A stretch of DNA of 64,000 bases from Desulfomonile tiedjei DSM 6799 (GCF_000266945.1 NC_018025.1:6018001-6082000), one strand, 5' to 3'. Positions 7,215 to 15,370 are shown, numbered from the stretch's first letter. Made by a program: numbers and translations. Notes: a model not told the origin generated them from the sequence alone.

Positions 7215-7328
7215 CTAAATTCAGCCCCAAACAAAAACAGGGAAGTTGGAGTTGCCCAACTTCCCTGTCCGCATGGTATACTATTTTGGCGTCCCCAAGG
7301 GGATTCGAACCCCTGTCGCCGGCATGAA
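7215..7328. repeat. Displaced tRNA-Glu 3' end (att copy 1) with preceding hairpin
   Basis: Bases 7288-7323 repeat the 3' end of tRNA-Glu (CCA end through the T-arm), and the match continues past one mismatch to 7328. About 50 bp to the left is a hairpin, AACAGGGAAGT paired with AACTTCCCTGT, that also precedes copy 2 at about 7,983. The D-arm and acceptor 5' side of the tRNA are absent, so this is an attachment-site duplication rather than a tRNA gene. The rest of 7113-7425 holds nothing coding that I can support. Confidence 0.8.
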
Positions 7329-7425
7329 TACACATGTCGGATTCTAAGGCTGACGCAGCAAAAAGCCCTATGATTTCTGTGACCTTCGGTCCTACTCGTC
7401 ATGGAACTTGCGGTCCACATGCCCT

Positions 7426-7653
7426 TTAGGGCCTATCAAAAGACTCGGCCAGGGCGCGCTCGCTTTCCTGCGGCAGGTCTATTGCTACAAAATACTTCCC
7501 GGGATAGAGGTAGTCTTCCCCGCTTTCGTCGATTATGCGCAAGTCCCCGTCTCGCTCCGCATCCTTATCCGGGACCACGCGATAAACCTTGTGGATCTCC
7601 AGGGAGGCGGGGAACTCGGTGTTGTCAACACACACGGCAAAACGAGCGCTCAT
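7426..7653 (-). CDS. Conserved small protein of unknown function
   Basis: The 75-residue product begins MSARFAVCVDNTEFPASLEI and contains HKVYRVVPD and ESGEDYLYPGKYFVAIDLP. I recognise this as a widespread short conserved hypothetical family (an SH3-like small beta protein by pattern), often next to the protein encoded just upstream here. The ATG at 7653 is preferred over an upstream in-frame ATG, because it follows the upstream stop by four bases and homology begins at it. No biochemical function is known to me. Confidence 0.65.
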   Translation of the reverse strand: MSARFAVCVDNTEFPASLEIHKVYRVVPDKDAERDGDLRIIDESGEDYLYPGKYFVAIDLPQESERALAESFDRP

Positions 7654-7657
7654 GAGT

Positions 7658-8023
7658 TTAGTCCAGATAACGTTTGCGTTTGAATTCCTTTTTCCCGATT
7701 CCGTGAGCTTCATACCAGTGTAATTCGGCTAACCGTGTGCGACCGCTCGGAAGGCGAACCGTGGCGATTCCTTTCAGTTTTCGCCAACGGCTCTCACCAT
7801 ACTGTTTCCGTAGTCGCCCAATCTCCCGAATGGCAGAGCCGACAGCAATGACTTCGATATCCGTGATGTCGCCAACGATCTCGAATGATTGCGTGCCCGG
7901 CTCTTGGGCCGACTCAGGGGCGGCTAGGCGGCCTGGGATCCCTTTGGGTCCTGAGCGGGCCCTGTATTCGGCGCTAAACGAAAACAGGGAAGTCGAGATG
8001 TTGCCCAACTTCCCTGTCCACAT
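7658..8023 (-). CDS. Conserved hypothetical protein, 5' end probably replaced by recombination
   Basis: The last ~75 residues, from FEIVGDITDIEVIAVGSAIR through GRWRKLKGIA-like and ELHWYEAHGIGKKEFK to RKRYLD, form a conserved unit that commonly pairs with the small gene downstream. In-frame codons continue upstream through the repeated hairpin sequence to an ATG at 8023, but that part copies the att-flanking repeat and is unlikely to be native. No ATG, GTG or TTG sits at the expected start of the conserved part. I infer that the original 5' end was lost when elements recombined at the attachment site. Confidence 0.5.
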   Translation of the reverse strand: MWTGKLGNISTSLFSFSAEYRARSGPKGIPGRLAAPESAQEPGTQSFEIVGDITDIEVIAVGSAIREIGRLRKQYGESRWRKLKGIATVRLPSGRTRLAELHWYEAHGIGKKEFKRKRYLD

Positions 8024-8080
8024 GGTATAATATTTTGGCGTCCCCAAGGGGATTCGAACCCCTGTCGCCGGCGTGAAAGG
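7973..8080. repeat. Displaced tRNA-Glu 3' end (att copy 2, left end of the main island)
   Basis: Bases 8037-8080 match 44 of 44 bases of the intact tRNA-Glu gene (18401-18444), covering the CCA end, T-arm, variable region and part of the anticodon stem. The match breaks at 8081. To the left are the same hairpin and TATTTTGG spacer as at copy 1. Being identical to the end next to the integrase, this is the left attachment site of the 10.4-kb element. Confidence 0.88.
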
Positions 8081-8197
8081 GCGATAGGGCCATACTAGAA
8101 TAAACGCTCTAAGCACTTTTCCCTAATGATTCTCGTCAAATAACGTCCTGATTCGACTGCACCAAAACTGAGCAATCCGAACCAATCCACCCAAAAA

Positions 8198-8216
8198 GGG
8201 TAACTTTTGGGAAACT
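8198..8216 (+). promoter_or_regulatory. Direct repeat shared by the two island ends (left copy)
   Basis: GGGTAACTTTTGGGAAACT at this site matches GGGTAACTTTCAGGAAACT at 18344-18362 in 17 of 19 positions, in the same orientation. The left copy is 118 bp inside the left attachment core and the right copy 37 bp inside the right core. Repeats placed this way are typical arm-type binding sites for a tyrosine integrase. Confidence 0.5.
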
Positions 8217-8258
8217 TCGCTCTATCAGAGCGTTTCAGAAGCATGGGGATTGGTGAGG

Positions 8259-8741
8259 CTACCAAGGCCAGAAATGCCCACCTGCACTATCGTCTTTTAC
8301 GACAGCCAATGAATCATCTGTTTTCCAGAAATTGTGTCGGGATTGAATACCGGTGTCGTCTGATTTCTCCAGAGGCACGGTGTCAGGATTAAAAGCACTC
8401 GTAAAATTGCCTACTGGTGCGAGGTACTCGATTTTTCTCTGCCAGAACCGAACTTCTTCCTGGAGCTTCGCCAATTCCTTGGCTTCATTGGCCCGTCTAT
8501 CAGATTGTTTCCTCATGGTCCGCACATCGTCTTGAATCGACCGCACATCGGCGACAGCCCGCTGTAATTTCTGAATCGCTGTATCAATCATGGTTGTTTC
8601 CTTCCCTGTATCAGCTTTCACAATCTGAAACGGTATTTGATTTGCCCCTTTGGGCACGAGGCTGATAAACTCAACGTCGATTCCCGTTAGTTTGTTGACT
8701 GGGACCCATTTTTCGACCCATTCGACAGTTTTAATCGCCAT
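8259..8741 (-). CDS. Small coiled-coil protein with an XkdF-like phage motif
   Basis: The 160-residue product starts MAIKTVEWVEKWVPVNKLTG and continues with VEFISLVPKGANQIPFQIVK, a motif shared with XkdF-type and related phage head-maturation proteins (E-F-V-S-L-V-P-x-G-A-N). Residues 55-105 form a charged coiled coil. It is much shorter than XkdF and lacks a protease domain. AAGGTGG precedes the ATG, and the gene follows 8751-9398 with a nine-base gap, so the two form an operon. A role in interacting with phage particles is conceivable; this is inference from one motif. Confidence 0.5.
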   Translation of the reverse strand: MAIKTVEWVEKWVPVNKLTGIDVEFISLVPKGANQIPFQIVKADTGKETTMIDTAIQKLQRAVADVRSIQDDVRTMRKQSDRRANEAKELAKLQEEVRFWQRKIEYLAPVGNFTSAFNPDTVPLEKSDDTGIQSRHNFWKTDDSLAVVKDDSAGGHFWPW

Positions 8742-8750
8742 TTCGCCACC

Positions 8751-9398
8751 TTAACTCGCCTTGCGACCCGTTTTCTCAGAAATGGGGGTTAGGTGGGCTC
8801 TGGGATCGCGAGAACCAAGAGGAGCCAAAAGCGCTTCCCAGGTCAAATCGTAATTTGTCAGGCGAGCAAAGAAACGTTCGTACAGCTCCACGACATATCC
8901 CTTGTATTTCTCGCGTCGCGGTCTATTCGCCTCGATAGACATGACCAATTCCAGAGTGATCGGGACGTGCAATGGCTCCGGATTCGCCTTCAACCATTTT
9001 TGCATGACGGCGAAACTAGACACAGATTGCTTCCAAATCTTATAATCGTTGGGTGAGAGAACAGCTTTCGCAAATGAATCTTGCGATTCCCGCCATGCTT
9101 TGCGTTGTTCCGACAAATCCGTTTTGGCAAACTGGCTCAATGCAGACCTGAAATCCTCGACACTCCATCCTTGCTCTTGCCTGATTTTTTGGAGTAGACA
9201 GATTCCCCGGTAATTGCGACCGCGATTAATGTCTCTGGAGTGCTGCACAGTAAATGCCGCGCCTATGAGCGCTTGTAATTGCGGTGCTGGCATTGCGTCC
9301 ATAAGCTCAACACATTGGCGAAAACCGCGGTCTAAAAGGTGGTATCGCACCTCGTAAATATCGGTAGAGTATGCCTGAATCGAATTCGAGTTTTCCAT
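8751..9398 (-). CDS. Island protein of unknown function
   Basis: The 215-residue soluble protein, rich in Arg, Gln and aromatic residues and mainly helical by pattern, has no motif I recognise. AGGAAAGG precedes the ATG at 9398 at eight bases. It has no signal peptide or membrane segment. Co-transcription with the downstream XkdF-like gene and position at the far end from the integrase place it in the cargo or interference part of the island. Confidence 0.55.
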   Translation of the reverse strand: MENSNSIQAYSTDIYEVRYHLLDRGFRQCVELMDAMPAPQLQALIGAAFTVQHSRDINRGRNYRGICLLQKIRQEQGWSVEDFRSALSQFAKTDLSEQRKAWRESQDSFAKAVLSPNDYKIWKQSVSSFAVMQKWLKANPEPLHVPITLELVMSIEANRPRREKYKGYVVELYERFFARLTNYDLTWEALLAPLGSRDPRAHLTPISEKTGRKAS

Positions 9399-9464
9399 AA
9401 TGTATGCCTTTCCTGAGATATCCGTTATTTCAATTGTTCAAAAATGAGCGTGCGGTGGTTGTCT

Positions 9465-9689
9465 CTACCATTTAGAGCGCGACCCGCGTCTATTCGCAAT
9501 ACTTGGCCTATCGTTAATGGTGGTTGTCATACCTAACGCACGCGCTACGAACTCACGAGTCAATGCGGAAATAGACATAGCACGTTCATTCGCCATGTTC
9601 AGTAATGCATTGTGCATACTCTGAGGGAGCTTGAATGTCACAATGGACGTGATAGGCTCGATTTGAACGTCATTATGGAATTGATTCAT
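9465..9689 (-). CDS. Ribbon-helix-helix (CopG/Arc-type) DNA-binding protein
   Basis: This 74-residue protein starts at ATG 9689 after GGAGATG; the longer in-frame extension upstream is ignored because it lacks homology and a ribosome site. Residues 15-50, SIVTFKLPQSMHNALLNMAN and SISALTREFVARAL, give the beta-strand/helix/helix pattern of RHH repressors. It lies first in the minus-strand block with 8751 and 8259 and is divergent from the serine recombinase, so it may repress its own and the recombinase promoter across the 530-bp gap. Confidence 0.7.
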   Translation of the reverse strand: MNQFHNDVQIEPITSIVTFKLPQSMHNALLNMANERAMSISALTREFVARALGMTTTINDRPSIANRRGSRSKW

Positions 9690-10220
9690 ATTGCATCTCC
9701 TATAAATTGAGCAGGAACTTCCTGCGTACCGTCTCAGCCTGAACTGTAGTATTTCGGCTGATTTCATAATTATGGCGCTGCAATCATCCTGTACCAATTC
9801 CATGCAGCAATGGTGGTATACCCTAGATAGAGAGCAGTGGCAACATATATTCGATGCGAAACAGTCACATACTCACCCTGAAAATTTGCTGCGCATTGGC
9901 GGGCGTTTCGCGACCGGTGGCCATAGCCGCACATTTCCAAAAAATTTAGGATCCATACCCAGGTGGGGGGTAGCACTCCCAGCGTTTAACCTACTGACAT
10001 AACTACCGAAACGCCAATCGTGCTACGCAGACCCCCTATGCACCGACCATGTTTTTGTACACAACTGCGGTCCCGATTATGTACAGAATCATCGCACGGT
10101 TGCGAAAGATGATATCATTCAGGCACTTTACAACTATTATCGCAAGTATCGCACTTTGCTATTGACTGATTATGACATTCGTGCGAAACTTGCGATAGAT
10201 AAGAAACAGGGAGAACGGAT
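9690..10220. promoter_or_regulatory. Divergent intergenic region rich in TCGCA/TGCGA motifs
   Basis: No gene is supported here. The right half (10,080-10,200) contains at least six TCGCA/TGCGA pentamers, including ATCGCAC, GTTGCGAAA, TATCGCAAGTATCGCAC and TTCGTGCGAAACTTGCGAT. On the left a short palindrome, GCAGGAACTTCCTGC, lies just before the RHH gene. TTGACT within 10,160-10,190 could be a -35 for the serine recombinase, but I cannot choose a -10 with confidence. Confidence 0.45.
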
Positions 10221-10940
10221 ATGAAGAGAGCAGGACGTAAAGAACAGGCAAGAGGAAAAGCAAATCCGAATACTGCAATTATCTATTGTCGGGTGAGCAC
10301 TCAGAAACAAGCAAGCAAAGGGATTTCTCTTGATATGCAGCTTGCCAGGTGCACAGAGTATGCGGCTAACCGTGGTCTGAAAGTCCTGGATATCATCATT
10401 GATGCCGGTATTTCTGCAAAGGACGTGGAACACCGACCCGGTATGCGCAGAATAATAGATATGGCCAAGAATCGCACCGTTGCGCATATCCTCTCTTTCA
10501 AACTTGACAGGCTATTCAGGAACACTCAGGACACGCTGAACGCAATGGAGATGTTCACGAGATACGGTGTCAAGGTCCACCTTGTGTCCGAATGTAGGAT
10601 AGTGCAGACCGAGAGTGCCGATGATGAGTGTATGCTGGGTTTTCAGGCTGTAATATCCACTCACGAACGGAAACGCATCGGAGAGCGCACCCGTGCAGCA
10701 CTGGCGAGAAAACGAGAGCTTGGCGAATTCACCGGTGGACGTGCACCATACGGGTATAGATATGCGAACGGTGGATTTGTCGTGGACGCGACCGAACAGG
10801 ATATCATTCGCAAGATGCGCACATTTCGGAATCACGGTTACTCTCTGCGTAAAGTGGCCGTATGTCTGAAACAGGACGGAATCACGAATCGGTCTGGTGG
10901 AATGTTTCACCCGAATCAAATCCAGAAATTGTTGGGTTAG
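10221..10940 (+). CDS. Serine recombinase (resolvase/invertase family)
   Basis: In this 239-residue protein, residues 18-160 form the resolvase catalytic domain: AIIYCRVSTQKQ with nucleophile Ser26, GISAKDVEHRPGMRRI, and FKLDRLFRNTQD with the active-site D-R-L-x-R pattern. The long E-helix HERKRIGERTRAALARKR follows, then GGRAPYGYRY and a short C-terminal DNA-binding part. It is intermediate between small resolvases (~190) and large serine integrases (>400). AGGGAGAA precedes the ATG. In an island that already has a tyrosine integrase, its likely job is DNA inversion or resolution, or it may be residue of a second element. Confidence 0.85.
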   Translation: MKRAGRKEQARGKANPNTAIIYCRVSTQKQASKGISLDMQLARCTEYAANRGLKVLDIIIDAGISAKDVEHRPGMRRIIDMAKNRTVAHILSFKLDRLFRNTQDTLNAMEMFTRYGVKVHLVSECRIVQTESADDECMLGFQAVISTHERKRIGERTRAALARKRELGEFTGGRAPYGYRYANGGFVVDATEQDIIRKMRTFRNHGYSLRKVAVCLKQDGITNRSGGMFHPNQIQKLLG

Positions 10941-10954
10941 TATTGACGGTACGA

Positions 10955-11015
10955 ATAAGGCGATTGTTCGCAATTGTGCGAACATCGCACCTTTGATAAT
11001 ATTCGCAAGAATAGG
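10955..11015. promoter_or_regulatory. Putative operator with GTTCGCA/TGCGAAC inverted repeat
   Basis: Between the serine recombinase and the next gene lies GTTCGCAATTGTGCGAAC, an almost perfect palindrome, followed by ATCGCAC and ATTCGCAAG. The same TTCGCA core recurs upstream of the recombinase. The arrangement suggests a repressor site controlling the downstream gene; the RHH, XRE or HTH/RHH products of the island are candidate binders. Confidence 0.4.
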
Positions 11016-11030
11016 AAGGAAGGGTTGATT

Positions 11031-11723
11031 ATGAGTTATGAGGTTAAGCCGAGCGCTAAAGAGCGTATCATGGAATTGAAAAAGGCTGGCAAGAGCTATG
11101 CCGAGATTACCGAGACACTGAACCACGAGGGTTATTTGAACTCCAAAAGCGCACCGTGGACGGTGGGTGCTGTTCAGATGACCCATGACCGGGAAAAGAA
11201 GAGGCTCGAAAAAGAGGGTAAAGAGGCGAAGCCTGCGAATGATGCGCAAATAGTAGGGGCGTCTGAAACGTCGCAAGATGCGCATGTATCGCACACTGAA
11301 TCGGTGGCTGACGAGACTATGGATAATGGCGAAACGTGCGAGACTTGCGAGACTAGACAGCAGGACGAACCGGTGAATACTACCCCCACAATTGCAGAGC
11401 TGACAATCGCAGACTTGCGAAACTTGATACGAAAGGAAATGAAAACCATGATTGATGCGATTGGTGCGAACCATGCGAATACTGCGACCGTTGCGAATAC
11501 TGCGCAAATTACCGAATCGGATATCCCGCCCGCTATACCCAAGGTGGCGAAGACGAAGAGATTTCAGGGTGAAAGAGCTACATTACCCGGGTGCAGAATA
11601 GACAAAGTGCTTGCCGACCTATTCGAGGACGAACGGAAAGAGGCGAGAATAAGCGCATCAGAGCTGATGCAGCGCATTTTGTGGAATCGGTATGGACATC
11701 CGAAACTGAGTTTTGAAGAGTAG
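11031..11723 (+). CDS. Putative DNA-binding protein with N-terminal recombinase-like HTH and C-terminal RHH-like region
   Basis: The 230-residue protein begins at ATG 11031 after GGAAGGAAGG; the upstream in-frame ATG lacks a ribosome site. Residues 5-50, ERIMELKKAGKSYAEITETL with NHEGYLNSKSAPWTV, look like the helix-turn-helix in the 'recombinase' domain of serine integrases. The middle (60-170) is low in complexity and rich in Ala, Thr and Glu. The end, CRIDKVLADLFEDERKEARI then SASELMQRIL, looks like an RHH helix pair. It follows the serine recombinase by 90 bp and may be its accessory factor. I do not know a named family. Confidence 0.5.
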   Translation: MSYEVKPSAKERIMELKKAGKSYAEITETLNHEGYLNSKSAPWTVGAVQMTHDREKKRLEKEGKEAKPANDAQIVGASETSQDAHVSHTESVADETMDNGETCETCETRQQDEPVNTTPTIAELTIADLRNLIRKEMKTMIDAIGANHANTATVANTAQITESDIPPAIPKVAKTKRFQGERATLPGCRIDKVLADLFEDERKEARISASELMQRILWNRYGHPKLSFEE

Positions 11724-11890
11724 GAAGACGAGCAGGAGACACTTCGAGAAGAATTAGAGGCCAAGGCCAAGTGACATCGTAAAACTTCTTGACTCCGGTA
11801 CGCGTTTTGATATGACCCAAGGCACGGGAGGTAGAGAAACATAAAACCTTGGATGCACCTGCACATTCAAGGGAAAAAGAGGGTTATGTC

Positions 11891-12118
11891 ATGACGCGAT
11901 TGGAATGTATGAGGCGACTGTTAGGCTTAACGCAGCTCGAATTAGCCGACCGTATTGGTTATGGGTGCTCCACACCGATTTCAGTTGTAGAGAGGGGTTC
12001 GACCCCATCGCGACCAGTTGTTACAGTGCGATTCAAAAAATTGTTAGAGCAGTATTTCGATGTTCCGTTTCCCAAATTGGCTGAAAAACTCGATTTATCC
12101 AAGCTCTTGACGCAGTAA
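11891..12118 (+). CDS. Short XRE-family helix-turn-helix regulator
   Basis: The 75-residue product starts MTRLECMRRLLGLTQLELAD, followed by RIGYGCSTPISVVERG, a Cro/C1-type HTH in which the recognition helix is followed by V-E-R-G. The ATG at 11891 is selected because homology starts there. It is a single-domain protein, typical of mobile-element repressors. The palindrome TGTCGAATTCGACA about 190 bp downstream, in front of the prim-pol gene, is a plausible operator. Confidence 0.7.
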   Translation: MTRLECMRRLLGLTQLELADRIGYGCSTPISVVERGSTPSRPVVTVRFKKLLEQYFDVPFPKLAEKLDLSKLLTQ

Positions 12119-12134
12119 TTAGCAGTAATTCGTC

Positions 12135-12320
12135 GTATCTCTCCCCCCCTGTTTCCAGGCGTGTATGACAAGCTACGTGCTCGTGTATGACACCTGGAAA
12201 AAATAAAACCCATCTGGTGAGGATGGGTTCCTGGAGAGATTCCGATGGAAAAAATGATGTGATGACCATTTATTTATTCAAAAACTCCCCATTTATCAAG
12301 CATTTTTGTCGAATTCGACA
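12135..12320. promoter_or_regulatory. Regulatory region before the prim-pol gene: repeats and a perfect palindrome
   Basis: Three signals occupy the 284-bp gap. GTGTATGACA occurs twice in direct orientation, set between TTTCCAGG and CCTGGAAA. An AACCCATC/GATGGGTT hairpin has a T-run on the minus-strand side. A perfect 14-bp palindrome, TGTCGAATTCGACA, lies at 12307-12320. The palindrome sits about 85 bp before the prim-pol start and is a good candidate repressor site. Confidence 0.5.
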
Positions 12321-12402
12321 CGAAAAAAATCGCGTTGGTGCACATACATCTGCGCACTGCGCGTTCGTTCATTGTGCAATTGTTCAATTTAGGAGGTTTG
12401 TT

Positions 12403-15105
12403 ATGGAAACTAATACTGCGGAATCTTACATTGAGACCGTACCTGATGTTCACGATACCCCCGTTGAAAAGGAATTCGAGATTTTATTATGGAACGAAGC
12501 GGCTTATAGGCTACGCTGTGCAATCGATATAATTCCGTGGACCCGAGAGAATTACCCGGAACTCTGCCGAGCTGACGGAACATTCCAGTGCAGTGGGTGC
12601 AGTGGGGATATGGTCCCGGAATCGACCCTAGCCACCTGTCCGGACGCTATCCCTTCATCGTTTAATTGCAAAGGTTCGTGTGGCGAGAAATCGCGAAACA
12701 AAGAATCGTTCAACATCAAAGCAGATATGGAACACACCCCATTAAGCGTTGCTATGCACTCTCTGGCCGCCGAATATTTGAATGCCGCAATATCCGACGG
12801 TGAAGGACAGGAAAGCGTTAAAAGGCAGGGGTCACTGATTCAGGCCGCATTTTTTTACGCTGACAAAGGCTGGCAAGTTCACGATATTTTTGAAATGAAC
12901 CGCAAAAACCAATGTTCCTGCGGGAATCCCAAATGCGAATCACAGGGTAAGCACCCGCGGCGGGACCGCTGGCAAGAGCGCGCGACCACGGATAAAAAGA
13001 AGATTTTGGCAATGTGGAGCGGAAGAAATTGTCATTCTAATATTGGAATTCGGACAGGGAAAGAATCAAATCTTTGCGTCGTGGACGTGGACGGTGAGGC
13101 AGGCCGTGAGAATTTCGATGAACTGAAACAGAGGGTGGATATCCCGGACACCTTCCGGGTAATAACCGGTTCCGGAGGATTTCACTACTATTTCACCAAA
13201 CCCGCAGACATGGAATATTTCACCGGTGGAACTGACGTTTTCGCAGACAAAATCGACTTCCGGTGCGACGGAAACTATGTGCTGGCCCCCCCGTCAAACC
13301 ACGAATCAGGCAATCAATACGAGTGGGATCCTGATTGCATATCGTCCGGTGTACAGATAGCAGAGCTTCCGCTGGGTTTGCTGGAAATTGCGAGACAGCA
13401 AAAAGCATCTGGCAGTGGGAAAATTGAAGGTAACGGGAAAAGCAAACCGAAAGGGGATGCGGTCTCACCGACCGGGAAAAAGCGTTTTGAGATTCCAGAG
13501 AACGCGCCAGACGGGACACGCAATGAGACACTGTTTCGATTAATCCGAAGCTACAAAGGGAAGGGCTTTTCCGAAAAAGAGACACACTTCAATGCTTTCA
13601 ATTTCAATCGAGACCGCTGCATACCTCCGAAAACAGACGATGAATTCGAGAAGATTTTTACACACGCATGGTCGTATCAAAATTCTGCTAAATCCAAATT
13701 TTATCATGAGGACAGAATCGTACGTGAACCGGACAAGATACTGTTTTTTTCGGAAAAAGAGACAGTCGACCTTTTTGCACCGCACGCTTGTGCTACTGGC
13801 TTGGTAGGTGGATATGCCAACGCGACCGGGACCGAAAAATTGCCCGGAAGCATGCAGGGGGACGAACGGAAAATCTTTATTTTCCTGGAATCACAAGACC
13901 CCGCCGACGTTGCTGGTTCCCAAAAACTCGCATCAGGACTCGCTGAAAATAATAAGTTTTTGAAAATTGTCGACCTCGCACCGTTTTTTGACGGTAAAAG
14001 CCTGAAATCATTATTTGAAAAAAAGGGTTTTGACCACGTGAAGCAAGTCCTGACCGATGCTGCTGAGAAGTCGGAATGGTATGCACCGCCTATCCTTCAG
14101 ACGTCGCAAGGCAGGGTTATCGAGATATCAAACTATGTGGACCTTTTGCAGAAAGAAATTCCCGAACAAGATTGGATTATTCAGGAATTCGTCCGTGAAA
14201 GCAATTTAGTGATTTTGGCCGGTCCCCCGAAAGTCGGAAAAAGCTTAATAACACTTGGCTGGTGTCTCGAAGTGGCATCCGGTGGTTATGCGTTCGACAG
14301 GTTCAAATGTGCGCAAGGGAAAACATTGAACGTCGCACTCGAAGACCCCGAGCGCAGATTACAAACTCGTTTGCGCAAAATCTCACGGGGGAAGCCGATG
14401 CCGCCCGGAGGATTATTTACTAGAGATTGGCCGTTGCTCCCCGAGGGCACAACTATGCTGGAGCGCTGGTTAGATGCGAATGAGGGGGTTAAGCTGGTTG
14501 TCCTGGATACTCTGCAAAAATTGAAACCTGCAAAGGACAGGCACGGGACTGAATACGAGTTGGATTACCGGACAATGGGAGGACTCCAAAAAATTGCGAT
14601 TGAACGGAGTCTTTCTATAGTCGTGGTGCACCATTTGAACAAAGGGAAGAATAACGAGGGCGGAGACCTTTACGCCAGGGTACTGGGAAGCACAGCGCTT
14701 ACGGGGGCTGCTGACAGCATTTTGATTTTGGAACGGGACCGCTTGTCGACAGAGGGGACCATATTTGTCTCGGGACGGGACATTGAGGAAAAGAAGCATA
14801 GCGTGGCTTTTGACGTGGAAAGTCTCACATGGAGTTATTTAGGAGAAGCATCGGACGTGAAGCGCTCAAGTGAGGCTAACGAGGTTAGGGACATTTTGAG
14901 AGCTTCCGAGGGTAAGCCTATGTCAGTTGCTCAGATTGCAGAGAAGACGAATCCGAGGGTCAGAAGCGACACCATACGGAAGCGTCTTGACCGGATGGCG
15001 AAACGCGGAGAAGTCTTAAAAGCAGCGGGGATGTTCGGGAAATACGTTTTGCCACCGGACGACTTGCATTACGGTGGTTCGCCTGAATATGGTGGGCGTT
15101 TCTAG
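12403..15105 (+). CDS. Primase-polymerase/helicase replication protein
   Basis: This 900-residue protein begins at ATG 12403 after AGGAGG. Residues ~140-330 are a bifunctional primase/polymerase domain: CSCGNPKC zinc-like cluster, VVDVDGEAG with catalytic acidic residues, and GSGGFHYYF. Residues ~360-430 match the primase C-terminal helical domain (NAPDGTRNETLFRLIRSYKG). Residues ~590-810 are a RecA-like ATPase of the RepA/DnaB class with Walker A GPPKVGKSLI and Walker B LVVLDTLQKL, then VVVHHLNKG. The last ~60 residues carry a winged-helix pattern. This single-protein replication initiator, found in phages, plasmids and satellites, would unwind and prime at the iteron region directly behind it. 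Confidence 0.88.
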   Translation: METNTAESYIETVPDVHDTPVEKEFEILLWNEAAYRLRCAIDIIPWTRENYPELCRADGTFQCSGCSGDMVPESTLATCPDAIPSSFNCKGSCGEKSRNKESFNIKADMEHTPLSVAMHSLAAEYLNAAISDGEGQESVKRQGSLIQAAFFYADKGWQVHDIFEMNRKNQCSCGNPKCESQGKHPRRDRWQERATTDKKKILAMWSGRNCHSNIGIRTGKESNLCVVDVDGEAGRENFDELKQRVDIPDTFRVITGSGGFHYYFTKPADMEYFTGGTDVFADKIDFRCDGNYVLAPPSNHESGNQYEWDPDCISSGVQIAELPLGLLEIARQQKASGSGKIEGNGKSKPKGDAVSPTGKKRFEIPENAPDGTRNETLFRLIRSYKGKGFSEKETHFNAFNFNRDRCIPPKTDDEFEKIFTHAWSYQNSAKSKFYHEDRIVREPDKILFFSEKETVDLFAPHACATGLVGGYANATGTEKLPGSMQGDERKIFIFLESQDPADVAGSQKLASGLAENNKFLKIVDLAPFFDGKSLKSLFEKKGFDHVKQVLTDAAEKSEWYAPPILQTSQGRVIEISNYVDLLQKEIPEQDWIIQEFVRESNLVILAGPPKVGKSLITLGWCLEVASGGYAFDRFKCAQGKTLNVALEDPERRLQTRLRKISRGKPMPPGGLFTRDWPLLPEGTTMLERWLDANEGVKLVVLDTLQKLKPAKDRHGTEYELDYRTMGGLQKIAIERSLSIVVVHHLNKGKNNEGGDLYARVLGSTALTGAADSILILERDRLSTEGTIFVSGRDIEEKKHSVAFDVESLTWSYLGEASDVKRSSEANEVRDILRASEGKPMSVAQIAEKTNPRVRSDTIRKRLDRMAKRGEVLKAAGMFGKYVLPPDDLHYGGSPEYGGRF

Positions 15106-15109
15106 TAAA

Positions 15110-15370
15110 AGAACCTGTCCGAGTGTCCGAATATATATGAAAGAGTAATGATTACTTATATATATATTAGGACACCCCTATTGTCCTAGGGTGTCCGAGG
15201 TGTCCGAATTTATGCATGAAGACGTTTTTAACCAGCTCTCTTTTATATCCGGACATGCACGGACACCCTCGGACACCCCCCCTGTCCGAAATATGTTACT
15301 GGATTTACAAATTAAAAGACGGATTCGGACACCTGGACATATATATAGAGTTTTTGTCCGAATCGTTTTG
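15110..15370. other. Putative replication origin: GTCCGA iterons around an AT-rich core
   Basis: Immediately after the prim-pol stop, at least ten GTCCG cores (eight of them GTCCGA) occur within 260 bp in both orientations, mostly as GTGTCCGA. They flank AT-rich stretches: ATATATATG, a palindromic AGTAATGATTACT, and TATATATATATTA. Iterons plus an AT-rich unwinding element beside the initiator gene are the usual layout of plasmid and SaPI-type origins. A 66-codon frame across this region is composed of the repeats and is not a credible gene. Confidence 0.65.

Noticed and set aside
7282-8080. Two apparent extra tRNA-Glu genes
   Set aside because: Only the 3' half is present; D-arm, anticodon and 5' acceptor strand are missing, so they are attachment-site duplications.
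10512-11507. A 331-codon minus-strand frame opposite the serine recombinase and next gene
   Set aside because: It spans two real plus-strand genes and the operator between them, and its residues mirror the repeated TGCGA motif. No homology pattern.
15110-15370. CRISPR array
   Set aside because: Repeats are 6-8 bases, irregularly spaced and in both orientations; no array of 25-40-base repeats with uniform spacers exists anywhere in the window.
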